Origin: Bifidobacterium criceti
Lineage (GTDB): Bacteria; Actinomycetota; Actinomycetes; Actinomycetales; Bifidobacteriaceae
NCBI RefSeq assembly: GCF_002286935.1
Contig: NZ_MVOH01000006.1
Span: forward strand, 1-64,000
Reading direction: 5' to 3'
DNA length: 64,000 nt
Part shown: positions 1 to 6,759 of the stretch, piece by piece
How the letters are laid out: each line of letters begins with the position of its first letter
Position numbering within the stretch: the first letter of the stretch is position 1
Position numbers and translations under genes: made by a program
Notes under the pieces: model-generated
What the model saw: only the letters and a program-made list of their open reading frames with translations
Told to the model about the DNA's origin: nothing
Database searches by the model: none

Positions 1-1
1 C

Positions 2-523
2 AGGGACCAACTCACCAGCCTCGAGTTCCTCGACCACGCCCAGGACCTCGTCTTCTACGGACGCACCGGACGAGGCAAGACCCACCTGGCCACCGCCCTG
101 GGCGTCAAAGCCATCGGACAGGGACGCGCCGTGCGCTTCTGCCAGACCGCCGAACTCGTCCTGCAACTGGGCAAGGCCAAACGCGCCGGCAGTCTCGATC
201 AGATCCTCAAGGACCTGGCCCGCGCCGATCTGATCATCCTCGATGAATTCGGCTACGTGCCCTTCGACATCGACGGCGCCCGCCTGCTCTACCAGATCAT
301 CGCCGGCGCCTATGAACGACGCAGCATCATCTTCACCACCAACATCGAATTCGGCAAATGGGGCACCATCTTCGCGGATGACAAACTCGCCGCCGCGATC
401 GTCGACCGCATCGTCCACCACGGACGCCTCATCGAATTCCACGGACCAAGCCGACGCATGAGCGAAGCCCTCATGTTCGACCACACCAACAACCAATCAA
501 CCACGACCAGCATGCCCCAATGA
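2..523 (+). CDS. istB: IS21-family ATP-binding helper protein IstB (5'-truncated by window edge)
   Basis: This is the DnaC-like AAA+ ATPase that helps the IS21 transposase IstA choose and capture target DNA. The frame is open from the first bases, so the start is outside the window; 173 residues are visible where the family has about 250. A Walker A motif GRTGRGKT lies about 20-27 residues in, in place of the usual GxxGxGKT. The Walker B-like segment ADLIILDEFG and the sensor-like FTTN segment follow, then the typical C-terminal DRIVHHG and EFHGPSRR motifs. No other gene of the element is visible. The product acts in the cytoplasm on DNA. Identity is firm; activity of the element is unknown. 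Confidence 0.9.
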   Translation, partial: RDQLTSLEFLDHAQDLVFYGRTGRGKTHLATALGVKAIGQGRAVRFCQTAELVLQLGKAKRAGSLDQILKDLARADLIILDEFGYVPFDIDGARLLYQIIAGAYERRSIIFTTNIEFGKWGTIFADDKLAAAIVDRIVHHGRLIEFHGPSRRMSEALMFDHTNNQSTTTSMPQ

Positions 524-560
524 CCAAAACCGAAAAAACTACATGACCAAAACCAAAACA

Positions 561-578
561 CCGACTTGACAAAATACA
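561..578 (+). repeat. Probable right terminal inverted repeat of the IS21-like element
   Basis: Read from the outer edge inward the segment is TGTATTTTGTCAAGTCGG. It lies exactly at the point where the reading frame of the neighbouring transposase fragment breaks. The matching left end is outside the window, so the repeat status is inferred from position and the TG terminus. Confidence 0.6.
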
Positions 579-845
579 CCCGTCCATCGGGCATGGCGGC
601 CACAGGCTCCACCCAAGCTCGTTGCGCCGGCGCAGCGTGCGGGCGCTCACATGCCGCCGCTCTTGGGTGTCCGCCGACAGCAGCCAGTCGATGAACCCGC
701 GCACGTCGCGCGCGGCTGTGTCATAGCCGCGCGTCCTGCTCGACCCGCATCCCGTGTCCTTGCACCGCCAGCGGGTCCTGCCCGCGCTGGTCGTGCCGTT
801 CCTTTTCATCTCCCCGCCGCACCGCGGGCACAATGGCTGTCCCAT
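579..845 (-). pseudogene. N-terminal fragment of an IS256/IS1249-type transposase, cut by the IS21-like insertion
   Basis: The 89 visible codons begin MGQPLCPRCGGEMKRNG and carry a CxxC...CxxxxC zinc-ribbon followed by TRWRCKDTGCGSSRTRGYD, DWLL and RTLRRR segments. This is the usual N-terminus of actinobacterial transposases annotated as IS256/IS1249-like. The frame runs into IS21 terminal sequence at base 578, and the catalytic DDE part is absent, so the gene cannot make an active transposase. The ATG at 845 was chosen because the zinc-ribbon starts five residues later. The rest of the gene may lie on the far side of the IS21-like element, outside this window. Confidence 0.75.
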
Positions 846-1416
846 GACACCATGGAACCGGCACTTTCGAACGGCTGTCAACCCAAGCGGCAGTAAGGGT
901 CGACAAGGATTCCAGACACACATTCCGGCCGGGCGCGAAAGCCACACCACCGTCTTTCGAACCCATGAAACCCTATGCGACACAAGGCCTAAGGCACGAT
1001 TCCAGACACACTTTTTGGCCTATAACCCTTTTTTTCACCGCCGATGCGCGACCATATGCCGACACCTCACGCATCCGTCAACCGACTTGCCCGTTCCTCC
1101 CGCCGCCTCCAGCAATCATTCGCTGCTACCGATGACGCTACCGAGAATGCCTCCCTTCCCTTCCTACATTTCCTACATTCCCGGGTTCCTCGCACCGCTT
1201 ATTCAGCATACGGCATCGATAATCGACGCTTAGGATTAGGCACAACGGTCCGTCTTCACGTTCCGCGTCCATCGTCACCACGCGACGTCGCCGATGCGCA
1301 CAATGTCTATGATGCAAACGACTTGCATACTTGATTGCGACGGTACGGGGAGCATCGGGACGGCACCTGTGCAACCGCCCATTCGCGGCATACGACATAC
1401 GAGGAATCGAGGAATC
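846..1416. other. Gene-free stretch: presumed IS leader, then unassigned DNA
   Basis: No convincing gene is seen. Bases 846-1020 look like the upstream end of the broken transposase element and contain two direct copies of a GATTCCAGACACAC-containing 24-mer. From about 1020 to 1416 there is only non-coding DNA leading into the aldo/keto reductase, with a pyrimidine run at 1027-1034. Short open frames here lack ribosome binding sites and family resemblance. Confidence 0.6.
907..1020. repeat. Pair of 24-bp direct repeats in the IS remnant
   Basis: Bases 907-930 and 997-1020 match at 20 of 24 positions and share the uninterrupted core GATTCCAGACACAC and a final GGCC. They start 90 bases apart, on the outer side of the truncated transposase. 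They could be transposase-binding sites at the end of the older element or remnants of two element ends. Confidence 0.6.
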
Positions 1417-2247
1417 GTGAAACCCACAGGACATGACATCGTACTCAACAACGACGTGCTCATTCCACAAGTCGGCCTCGGCGTCTTCCAGACGCCGGGC
1501 GGACAGACGACAATCGACGCCGTGCATGCGGCGCTCGAATGCGGCTACCGTCATGTGGACACGGCGAGCATCTACGGCAACGAACAGTCGGTCGGCGAAG
1601 CGGTCAAGACAAGCGGCGTGCCACGTGAAGACGTATTCATCACGACGAAGCTGTGGAACGAGGACATCCGCAAACACCGCACGATGGAGGCGTTCGAAGA
1701 AAGCCTCGAACGCCTCGGCACCGACTATGTCGACCTCTATCTCATCCACTGGCCTGCGGAAGGTTGGCAGGACGCATGGGGCGCGCTTCAGGAAATCTAC
1801 AGGAGCGGACGTGCACGTGCCATCGGCGTGAGCAATTTCGCGAAGAACCACCTCGACGAACTGTTGGCGAACACGGATGTCAAACCGGCCGTCGACCAGA
1901 TCGAGTCGTCCCCCACGTTCCCGAACCAGGACATGATCGACTACTGCCATGGGCACGGCATAGGCGTCGAGGCATGGAGTCCGCTTGGTGGTACCGGTAG
2001 CGGCCTGCTCAAGGATGACCGCCTCCTCGAAATCGGCGAAAAGTACGGCAAGTCGTCGGCGCAGGTCGTCATCCGCTGGCATCTGCAGCGTGGCGTGATC
2101 GTGCTGCCGAAATCGGTGCACAACACGCGCATCCAACAGAACATCAATGTATTCGATTTCGAACTCGACGACGAGGACATGCACAAGATCAGCGCGATGG
2201 ACACCGGCAAACGCAACGGCGCCGATCCGAACAACTTCGATTTCTGA
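1417..2247 (+). CDS. Aldo/keto reductase (2,5-diketo-gluconate reductase-like)
   Basis: A 276-residue NADPH-dependent oxidoreductase of the AKR superfamily with a TIM-barrel fold; it reduces carbonyl groups of small substrates in the cytoplasm. The catalytic tetrad is visible as D48 and Y53 (in HVDTASIYGNE), K78 (TTKLWNED) and H111 (YLIHWP). The IGVSNF and C-terminal IPKSV-like segment (VLPKSVHNTRI) match the family. The GTG start was chosen because it follows two GAGGAA stretches and gives the normal family length; an upstream in-frame ATG at 1294 would add 41 unrelated residues. The substrate cannot be told. The gene stands alone and ends 29 bases before a long palindrome. Confidence 0.9.
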   Translation: MKPTGHDIVLNNDVLIPQVGLGVFQTPGGQTTIDAVHAALECGYRHVDTASIYGNEQSVGEAVKTSGVPREDVFITTKLWNEDIRKHRTMEAFEESLERLGTDYVDLYLIHWPAEGWQDAWGALQEIYRSGRARAIGVSNFAKNHLDELLANTDVKPAVDQIESSPTFPNQDMIDYCHGHGIGVEAWSPLGGTGSGLLKDDRLLEIGEKYGKSSAQVVIRWHLQRGVIVLPKSVHNTRIQQNINVFDFELDDEDMHKISAMDTGKRNGADPNNFDF

Positions 2248-2276
2248 TCATCCGACTCAATCCATCCGACCGATGT

Positions 2277-2328
2277 GAGGTAGTGGTTACGGGAGGCACG
2301 CGCGCGTGCCTCCCGTAACCACTACCTC
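2277..2328 (+). terminator. 52-bp perfect palindrome after the aldo/keto reductase
   Basis: Two 26-base arms are exact reverse complements with no spacer, centred between 2302 and 2303, and contain TTACGGGAGGC. There is no T-run after it. It is placed as a transcription terminator, but its core matches the CCCGTAA repeat family of this genome, so it may also be a mobile or structural repeat. Confidence 0.7.
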
Positions 2329-2482
2329 CCGTAACCAGTGCGGGAGACGGATGCTTCTGCGGCAACACCGATCAACCACCCCTCCGAAGACGCGCGTCGG
2401 CATATCATATGCATCGGTTACGATGGTGCGGTTACGCACTTGCATGAACATCATCGACAGCACACAGAAGGACACCGATAGC

Positions 2483-2788
2483 ATGGCATTGACGAAGAAA
2501 CAGACGAAGCAGCTGCGCGCGATGGCGAACCAGCTCAAGCCCCTCGTCTACATTGGCAAGAACGACCTGACAGACGCCGCGATCAAGCAGGCAGACGAGA
2601 CAATCGAGAAACGCGAACTGATCAAGGGTCAGGTTCAGGACGGCTCCGGCATGGATGCGCGCGAGGCCGCCGGGAACCTCGCCGATGCGCTCGGCGCCGA
2701 CGTCGTTCAGGTCATCGGCAACCGTTTCGTCCTCTTCCGCGTCTCGAAACGCGACGACGTCGAACACATCCGTCTCGTCCGCGAATGA
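2483..2788 (+). CDS. yhbY: YhbY-family RNA-binding protein (CRM domain)
   Basis: A 101-residue single-domain protein of the CRS1/YhbY family. These bind RNA, and the bacterial members associate with pre-50S ribosomal particles. The start MALTKKQTKQLRAMA, then LKPLVYIGKN, ELIKGQV, ADALGADVVQVIGNRFVLFR are the diagnostic segments; the family GxxG loop is represented by IGKN. The ATG at 2483 follows AAGGA with normal spacing; the upstream ATG at 2306 lies inside the preceding palindrome and is rejected. It is a single-gene unit facing a terminator shared with tenA. Confidence 0.9.
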   Translation: MALTKKQTKQLRAMANQLKPLVYIGKNDLTDAAIKQADETIEKRELIKGQVQDGSGMDAREAAGNLADALGADVVQVIGNRFVLFRVSKRDDVEHIRLVRE

Positions 2789-2914
2789 TCAGTGAATGAC
2801 CTGTTCCTAATCTGTATCTGTTTGATTGATACATGGAATGGGACATATGATGAAATCAACAACCCTTTGATATCGACTATTGATCAGACATACACGATAC
2901 ATATATAAATTGGT

Positions 2915-2942
2915 CGCACCGTTCCCGGAATCGAACGGTGCG
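2915..2942. terminator. Bidirectional terminator between yhbY and tenA
   Basis: A 10-bp stem CGCACCGTTC / GAACGGTGCG closes an 8-base loop between two convergent genes. Reading plus, CTCTTCATATTGTT follows; reading minus, ATTTATATATG follows. Confidence 0.75.
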
Positions 2943-3000
2943 GCCTCTTCATATTGTTCACACAGTCGCACTTACGGGATGCACATGCATCACGTAACAA

Positions 3001-3750
3001 TCATGACGCATCAAGCGCGATCCACTGCGGTTTCCAGCTCATCTGCTCATCATACGCGCTTGACCAGAACATGTATTCATTCTCGACGCCGTGGATGAAC
3101 AATTCGACCAATTCGTCACGTTTGGCGTCATCGACATGTGCGGCGAGCTGCTCGATGTGCTCGATGAGCCACACGGAGGACTGCCAGAATTCGTCGGTTT
3201 TATAGGTGTCAATCCAGCTTTTGTACGGATTGTCCGCAAGTGTGTCCGCGAACTCGGCGGCAAGCCGCTGCCCGTAATCGGCGTACACCCACGCGCACGG
3301 CAGCACGGCGACGAGCACATCGAGCAGGTCGCCGCCATAGGCGATGGCAAGCATATGCGTCGTGTACGCACGCGCGAACGCCGACTGCCTCGCTTGGCGC
3401 ATGTCTTCAGACGTGATGCCATACGACGCCAGATAGTCGTTATGGAGTGACTTCTCGACGTCGAATATCGCACGCTGCACGCCGACCATGAACTTCATGA
3501 TGTCCGCATCGTCCGTTTTCGTGAGGGCGAGCGCGTGCACTTTCGCGTAATCGTTGAGATACAGCTCATCCTGTTTGAGGTAGAACGCGAACTTGTGTGT
3601 CGGCAACGTGCCCGCGCCGAGTTCGCGGATGAACGGCTGCCGGTAACCTTCCTCCCATACGAGGTCCGCGGCATCGCGCATCCTGCGTGCAAACGGTGGC
3701 AAGTTCGTCAATGTGATACCGGTTGCATGATGTGACTGTTCTGTTGTCAT
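3001..3750 (-). CDS. tenA: TenA-family thiaminase II / aminopyrimidine aminohydrolase
   Basis: A 249-residue all-helical enzyme that hydrolyses damaged-thiamine products (formylaminopyrimidine or aminopyrimidine) so that the pyrimidine can be reused in thiamine synthesis. Family hallmarks are KFAFYLKQDELYL with the substrate-binding D61, the nucleophile candidate C152 in VLPCAWVYADYG, and the C-terminal ENEYMFW. The ATG at 3750 follows GGGAGACGG, which is also the 3' edge of a TPP riboswitch; an upstream in-frame start at 3789 lies inside the riboswitch and is rejected. Control by thiamine pyrophosphate at translation start is therefore expected. Other thiamine genes are not in the window. 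Confidence 0.92.
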   Translation of the reverse strand: MTTEQSHHATGITLTNLPPFARRMRDAADLVWEEGYRQPFIRELGAGTLPTHKFAFYLKQDELYLNDYAKVHALALTKTDDADIMKFMVGVQRAIFDVEKSLHNDYLASYGITSEDMRQARQSAFARAYTTHMLAIAYGGDLLDVLVAVLPCAWVYADYGQRLAAEFADTLADNPYKSWIDTYKTDEFWQSSVWLIEHIEQLAAHVDDAKRDELVELFIHGVENEYMFWSSAYDEQMSWKPQWIALDAS

Positions 3751-3756
3751 TATCCG

Positions 3757-3846
3757 TCTCCCTACGCTGGTGTTAACCAACAGGTTCAAAGGGTCAGATC
3801 GATGATCTTCTCAACCTGCGGCGTTCGGCCGCGGGTTCCCCTGCGT
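3757..3846 (-). promoter_or_regulatory. TPP riboswitch (THI box) of tenA
   Basis: On the minus strand the leader reads CAGGGGAACCC, a GC-rich hairpin, then GGTTGAGA, a second hairpin, ACCCTTTGAACCTG, TTGGTTAACACCAG and CGTAGGGA. These are the conserved blocks of the thiamine pyrophosphate riboswitch in the right order and spacing. The last block runs into the ribosome binding site of tenA, which suggests translational control by masking GGGAG. Confidence 0.92.
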
Positions 3847-3913
3847 TGTTCCGCGCGTGATGCGCGCCTTTGTAGTATGTCAGCATTCCTCGACGACGCC
3901 GGAGACGCACGCG

Positions 3914-4091
3914 GTGCCTCCCGTAAGCGGCAGTGCCCCCGTACGTAAGAGATAATGTCACCCGTCCATAAGCGGTAGTGCGGCCCGTAAGCGATACACC
4001 CGTAAGCAATAACGCCACTCGTAGATGATTACGGCTCTCGTAAGTGATGTGGCACCCGTAAGCGATGCCACCCGTAAGCGATGGTGGCATC
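3914..4091. repeat. Array of ~9 degenerate CCCGTAAGCGATG repeats
   Basis: The core CCCGTAAGC(G/A)AT recurs about every 16-20 bases between tenA and yccF, with intact copies near 3920, 3988, 4003, 4060 and 4072 and decayed copies such as CCCGTCCATAAGCGG between them. No protein-coding frame explains it. Related arrays lie at 10641, 17849 and 22630. Confidence 0.75.
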
Positions 4092-4149
4092 CAGTTCATG
4101 ACCAATCAAATAAACTCAGTATTTTCAGCGAATACGCATGCTCTTCCCG

Positions 4150-4155
4150 TATACT
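4150..4155 (+). promoter_or_regulatory. -10 box for leaderless yccF
   Basis: TATACT lies seven bases before the ATG at 4163. Transcription would start at or next to the A of the start codon, and no Shine-Dalgarno sequence is present. No good -35 is seen at 17 bases. Confidence 0.6.
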
Positions 4156-4162
4156 GTGTGGC

Positions 4163-4522
4163 ATGAGATTAGTCGGCAATATTCTATGGTTGATACTCGG
4201 CGGTTTGGAGATCGCGTTCGCATGGCTCGTCGTCGGGGTGCTGCTGTGCATGTCGATCGTCGGCATCCCGTTGGGACTCCAGGCGTTCAAGATGGCGAAG
4301 CTCACGCTCACGCCTTTCGGGTTGCATGTCGTCTACGGTGGCGGCGCAGGATCGCTTATCGTCAACATCATCTGGGTTGTGCTCGTCGGTTTCTGGATGG
4401 CGCTCGGCTACTGCGTCGCAGGCGTCCTCAACTGCATCACAATCATCGGCGTGCCGTTCGGCATCCAGTCGTTCAAGATGGCGAAGCTCGCACTGTGGCC
4501 GTTCGGTTCGACGATTTCCTGA
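4163..4522 (+). CDS. yccF: YccF-domain inner-membrane protein
   Basis: A 119-residue protein made of two YccF (DUF307) repeats. Each half has a hydrophobic helix pair followed by the signature IVGIPLGLQAFKMAKL (first) or IIGVPFGIQSFKMAKLALWPFG-type segment (second). It should sit in the cytoplasmic membrane with three to four helices. The family has no established biochemical role. The start at 4163 is chosen because it gives the exact family length and follows a -10 box at leaderless spacing. It is a single-gene unit closed by a 13-bp inverted repeat at 4542. Confidence 0.88.
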   Translation: MRLVGNILWLILGGLEIAFAWLVVGVLLCMSIVGIPLGLQAFKMAKLTLTPFGLHVVYGGGAGSLIVNIIWVVLVGFWMALGYCVAGVLNCITIIGVPFGIQSFKMAKLALWPFGSTIS

Positions 4523-4541
4523 AAACCGCACTCCCCGATGC

Positions 4542-4576
4542 GCTACCGGTGGCATGAGCAACGTGCCACCGGTAGC
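4542..4576 (+). terminator. Inverted repeat after yccF, ACCGGTAGC type
   Basis: Arms of 13 bp (GCTACCGGTGGCA / TGCCACCGGTAGC) enclose a 9-base loop, and a third copy, GTGCCACCGGTAGG, lies near 4617-4630. There is no T-run. It may act as a terminator; its unit resembles a variant of the CCCGTAAGC repeat family. Confidence 0.6.
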
Positions 4577-4682
4577 AATACGCATCCAACAGCATGATGC
4601 GCGATCAGGACGCACGTGCCACCGGTAGGACGAATACACACGTTATCCACCACACCGCGCATCCGCGCGCGACAAACGTCGA

Positions 4683-5054
4683 TCAGTATCCGTGCGAATG
4701 CAGGTAGGCGTCGTCGAAGCCGAAATAATGGCCGATCTCGTGGAGCACCGTCTTCTGAATCTGCGTGATGAGTTCCTTATGCGTATGGCAGACGCGTTCG
4801 TGCGGTCCGCGGAAGATCGTGATGACATCCGGCAGCTCGCCTGCGAAACTGAATCCACGTTTCGTGATCGGCGTACCTTGGTAGAGGCCGAGGAGTTCGC
4901 CATGGTCGTCGACGTGCGCCGATGCGAGCTGTTCCTTGCTCGGTTCGTCTGCCGTCGTGATCGCGATGTTCTGCAACGCGTCCTTGAATTTCTGCGGCAA
5001 CCCCGCGATCGCCTCGTGCACGGCGGCGTTGAACGCCTGCCTACTGATCTGCAT
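4683..5054 (-). CDS. Small zinc metallopeptidase-fold protein (DUF1025 / MMP family)
   Basis: A 123-residue protein of the minimal metallopeptidase family. The zinc motif HEIGH is at residues 105-109, followed by YFGFDD, near the C-terminus; the usual upstream segment DVITIFRGPHE is present. Substrates are unknown for the family. Its ATG lies 14 bases inside the 3' end of mazG, so the two are translationally coupled; the start matches the family N-terminus. It is the last gene of a minus-strand group with mazG. Confidence 0.85.
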   Translation of the reverse strand: MQISRQAFNAAVHEAIAGLPQKFKDALQNIAITTADEPSKEQLASAHVDDHGELLGLYQGTPITKRGFSFAGELPDVITIFRGPHERVCHTHKELITQIQKTVLHEIGHYFGFDDAYLHSHGY

Positions 5055-5895
5055 CGTCTTCCCTTTCGTCCATCGACGCCATGCCGGCGACGCCCGCATC
5101 CGGTAAGCCAGCCTCGGCACTTTGCGCACCGATGCCGCCTTCGATGTCGACGATCGCCGCCTCCACTTCCCGTAACCGGTTGCGCAGGTCACGTTCGATG
5201 TCGACGCCCGCGCGTTGTGCCTCGCGCACGATCTCGAGTATCCGGTCCGCATAATCGTCGACGAGTGCGCTCGGCGCATCGAATGCGGTTTCGAGGTCGT
5301 CCGCATTCGCCGACTTGCGGATGCGTGAGACGACTTTCGCACTGCGGGGAAGCGCCCCTTGCGCGTTCGAGATGCCGTCGAGCACCGATGCCCTGCGCTT
5401 TTCGCGCTGCTTCATCCGCTCCCACAACGCGAGCGTATCATCCGCGCCGAGTTCGCCCTGTGCTTCGTCGTCGGCGCGGAACACGCGTGGATGCCTTGTG
5501 ATGAGTTTGTCGACGAGCCTGTCGCACACTTCGTCGATGTCGAAGGGGTCGGACGGGTCCTCCGAGCAGATCTGCGCCTGGAACACCGACTGCAGCAGCA
5601 TGTCGCCGAGTTCCTCGCGCATGTTGTCACGGTCCGCGGTCTCGACGGCGTCGATGTATTCGTAGGTTTCCTCAAGCAACGGTTTGAGGAGTGTCTCGTT
5701 CGTCTGTTCGCCGTCCCACGGGCAGCCGTCGGGGCCGTGCAGGACCGCGACGACCGCCCTGACGCGTTCGAGCGCACATGATGCTTCCCGTACCGGATTG
5801 AGTTTCGAACAATGTTCGAACCCTTCAGGAAGCCGGTATTCGTCTGCGGCGGCGCCTGCGCGCGCGCCGCCGGTCGTCGTCTGTGCCGTCGTCAT
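5041..5895 (-). CDS. mazG: MazG-family nucleoside triphosphate pyrophosphohydrolase
   Basis: A 284-residue house-cleaning enzyme that cleaves (d)NTPs to NMP and pyrophosphate in the cytoplasm. Residues 39-105 form the MazG core: CALERVRAVVAVL, then GCPWD, the Mg-binding EETYEYIDAVE (75-85) and EELGDMLLQ (94-102). The second half, ITRHPRVF to RDLRNRLREVE, matches the second helical block of full-length MazG. The C-terminal 40 residues are poorly conserved and acidic. The gene ends 14 bases inside the metallopeptidase gene and starts 17 bases after the GNAT gene ends, so the three are probably one transcript. Confidence 0.9.
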   Translation of the reverse strand: MTTAQTTTGGARAGAAADEYRLPEGFEHCSKLNPVREASCALERVRAVVAVLHGPDGCPWDGEQTNETLLKPLLEETYEYIDAVETADRDNMREELGDMLLQSVFQAQICSEDPSDPFDIDEVCDRLVDKLITRHPRVFRADDEAQGELGADDTLALWERMKQREKRRASVLDGISNAQGALPRSAKVVSRIRKSANADDLETAFDAPSALVDDYADRILEIVREAQRAGVDIERDLRNRLREVEAAIVDIEGGIGAQSAEAGLPDAGVAGMASMDEREDDADQ

Positions 5896-5912
5896 CGTTC
5901 GCCGTGCACCCG

Positions 5913-6635
5913 TCAGTCACGGCCGAGCGGATTGACGCCTTCGTTCGCCGGTGACGTCTCGTTGTCATAGACGAACGCGTGCAGATGGTCGTCGAGCACG
6001 TCGTCTTCGGCGTGCACTTCGGCTTCCTCTTTCGGCGTGTGCGGTTCGTTGTCGAGCACGGCCGATTCGGCGCGCCGCGTGAGCCCCGCGTTGTCGTAGA
6101 ACGCATAGTCGCATTGACTGTCGGTGAACAGGAAGTAGCGTTCGACGCCCGCCTGCTTGAATTGGTCGGTCATCCAGCCGAACAGGTGCTTGCCGATCCC
6201 CTGCCCACGCATGTCGGGACGGATGAGCAGCAGGACAAGCTCGCCTTGATAGGCGTGGCCGTCCTTCTTCGCTTCGGCGATCATCTTGAGGTTCGTGTCC
6301 TCATACCGTTTCATATCCAGCAGCGCCTTGCGTCCGCGCGACGATGTCAGCAGCGACGCGAGCAGCCGCATGTTGCGTGTCCGATGGCTGTTGAGGCCGT
6401 TGCGTGTCTCCTGCGCGTCGATGCGCCCGAGCACGACGCCGACGATTTCGCCGTCCTTGACCGCGACCTGGGCGTTTGTCGCACGCCCGAGGCAATGTTC
6501 AAGGTCGATTTCGGCGAGTTTCATCTCCAAGTCGTGATCCATCGTCGGATCGGTGTGCCATGCGTCGCACAGCATCTGCGTGATTGCCGGATAGTCGTCG
6601 CGGCGCATTGTCCTGTATGTGATTGTGTCGTTCAT
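5913..6635 (-). CDS. GNAT-family N-acetyltransferase
   Basis: A 240-residue acetyl-CoA-dependent acetyltransferase. The N-terminal ITYRTMRRDDYPAITQML is a standard GNAT start, and motif A is LLIRPDMRGQGIGKHL, where RGQGIG binds the pyrophosphate of CoA, followed by YAFYDNAGL. The acceptor is unknown. The start is uncertain: the ATG at 6635 has AGAGG only one base away, while the ATG three codons upstream (6644) has no ribosome binding site. The acidic C-terminal ~45 residues are not part of the fold. It precedes mazG by 17 bases on the same strand. Confidence 0.82.
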   Translation of the reverse strand: MNDTITYRTMRRDDYPAITQMLCDAWHTDPTMDHDLEMKLAEIDLEHCLGRATNAQVAVKDGEIVGVVLGRIDAQETRNGLNSHRTRNMRLLASLLTSSRGRKALLDMKRYEDTNLKMIAEAKKDGHAYQGELVLLLIRPDMRGQGIGKHLFGWMTDQFKQAGVERYFLFTDSQCDYAFYDNAGLTRRAESAVLDNEPHTPKEEAEVHAEDDVLDDHLHAFVYDNETSPANEGVNPLGRD

Positions 6636-6759
6636 ACCTCTCATGCTACGCGCGTGGCGCGTCTCCAGCACGGCGATTCACCTTCCGGCGTGCATCGGCG
6701 GCCACGCCGGCGCACGTCACATGACGCCTCGGTTTCGTGGCATTTGGGACATGTCCGTC

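Larger units (their letters stand above)
1..578 (+). mobile_element. Right-hand part of an IS21-family insertion sequence
   Basis: The stretch holds the 3' part of an istB-type ATPase gene and about 55 bases of downstream DNA. It ends in a sequence that reads TGTATTTTGTCAAGTCGG inward from base 578, which fits the 5'-TG...CA-3' ends of IS21-family elements. Directly after base 578 the sequence becomes the coding strand of a different, truncated transposase, so the element most likely inserted into that gene. The istA transposase and the left end lie outside the window, so completeness cannot be judged. Confidence 0.8.

Noticed and set aside
2912..2943. TTCCCGGAATCGAAC resembling a tRNA T-arm
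   Set aside because: No acceptor, D or anticodon arms can be drawn around it; it is the loop and stem of a terminator.
5806..5821. TCGAAC-AAT-GTTCGA, LexA-box-like
   Set aside because: The spacer is three bases instead of four and it lies inside the mazG coding region, so it is not a credible operator.
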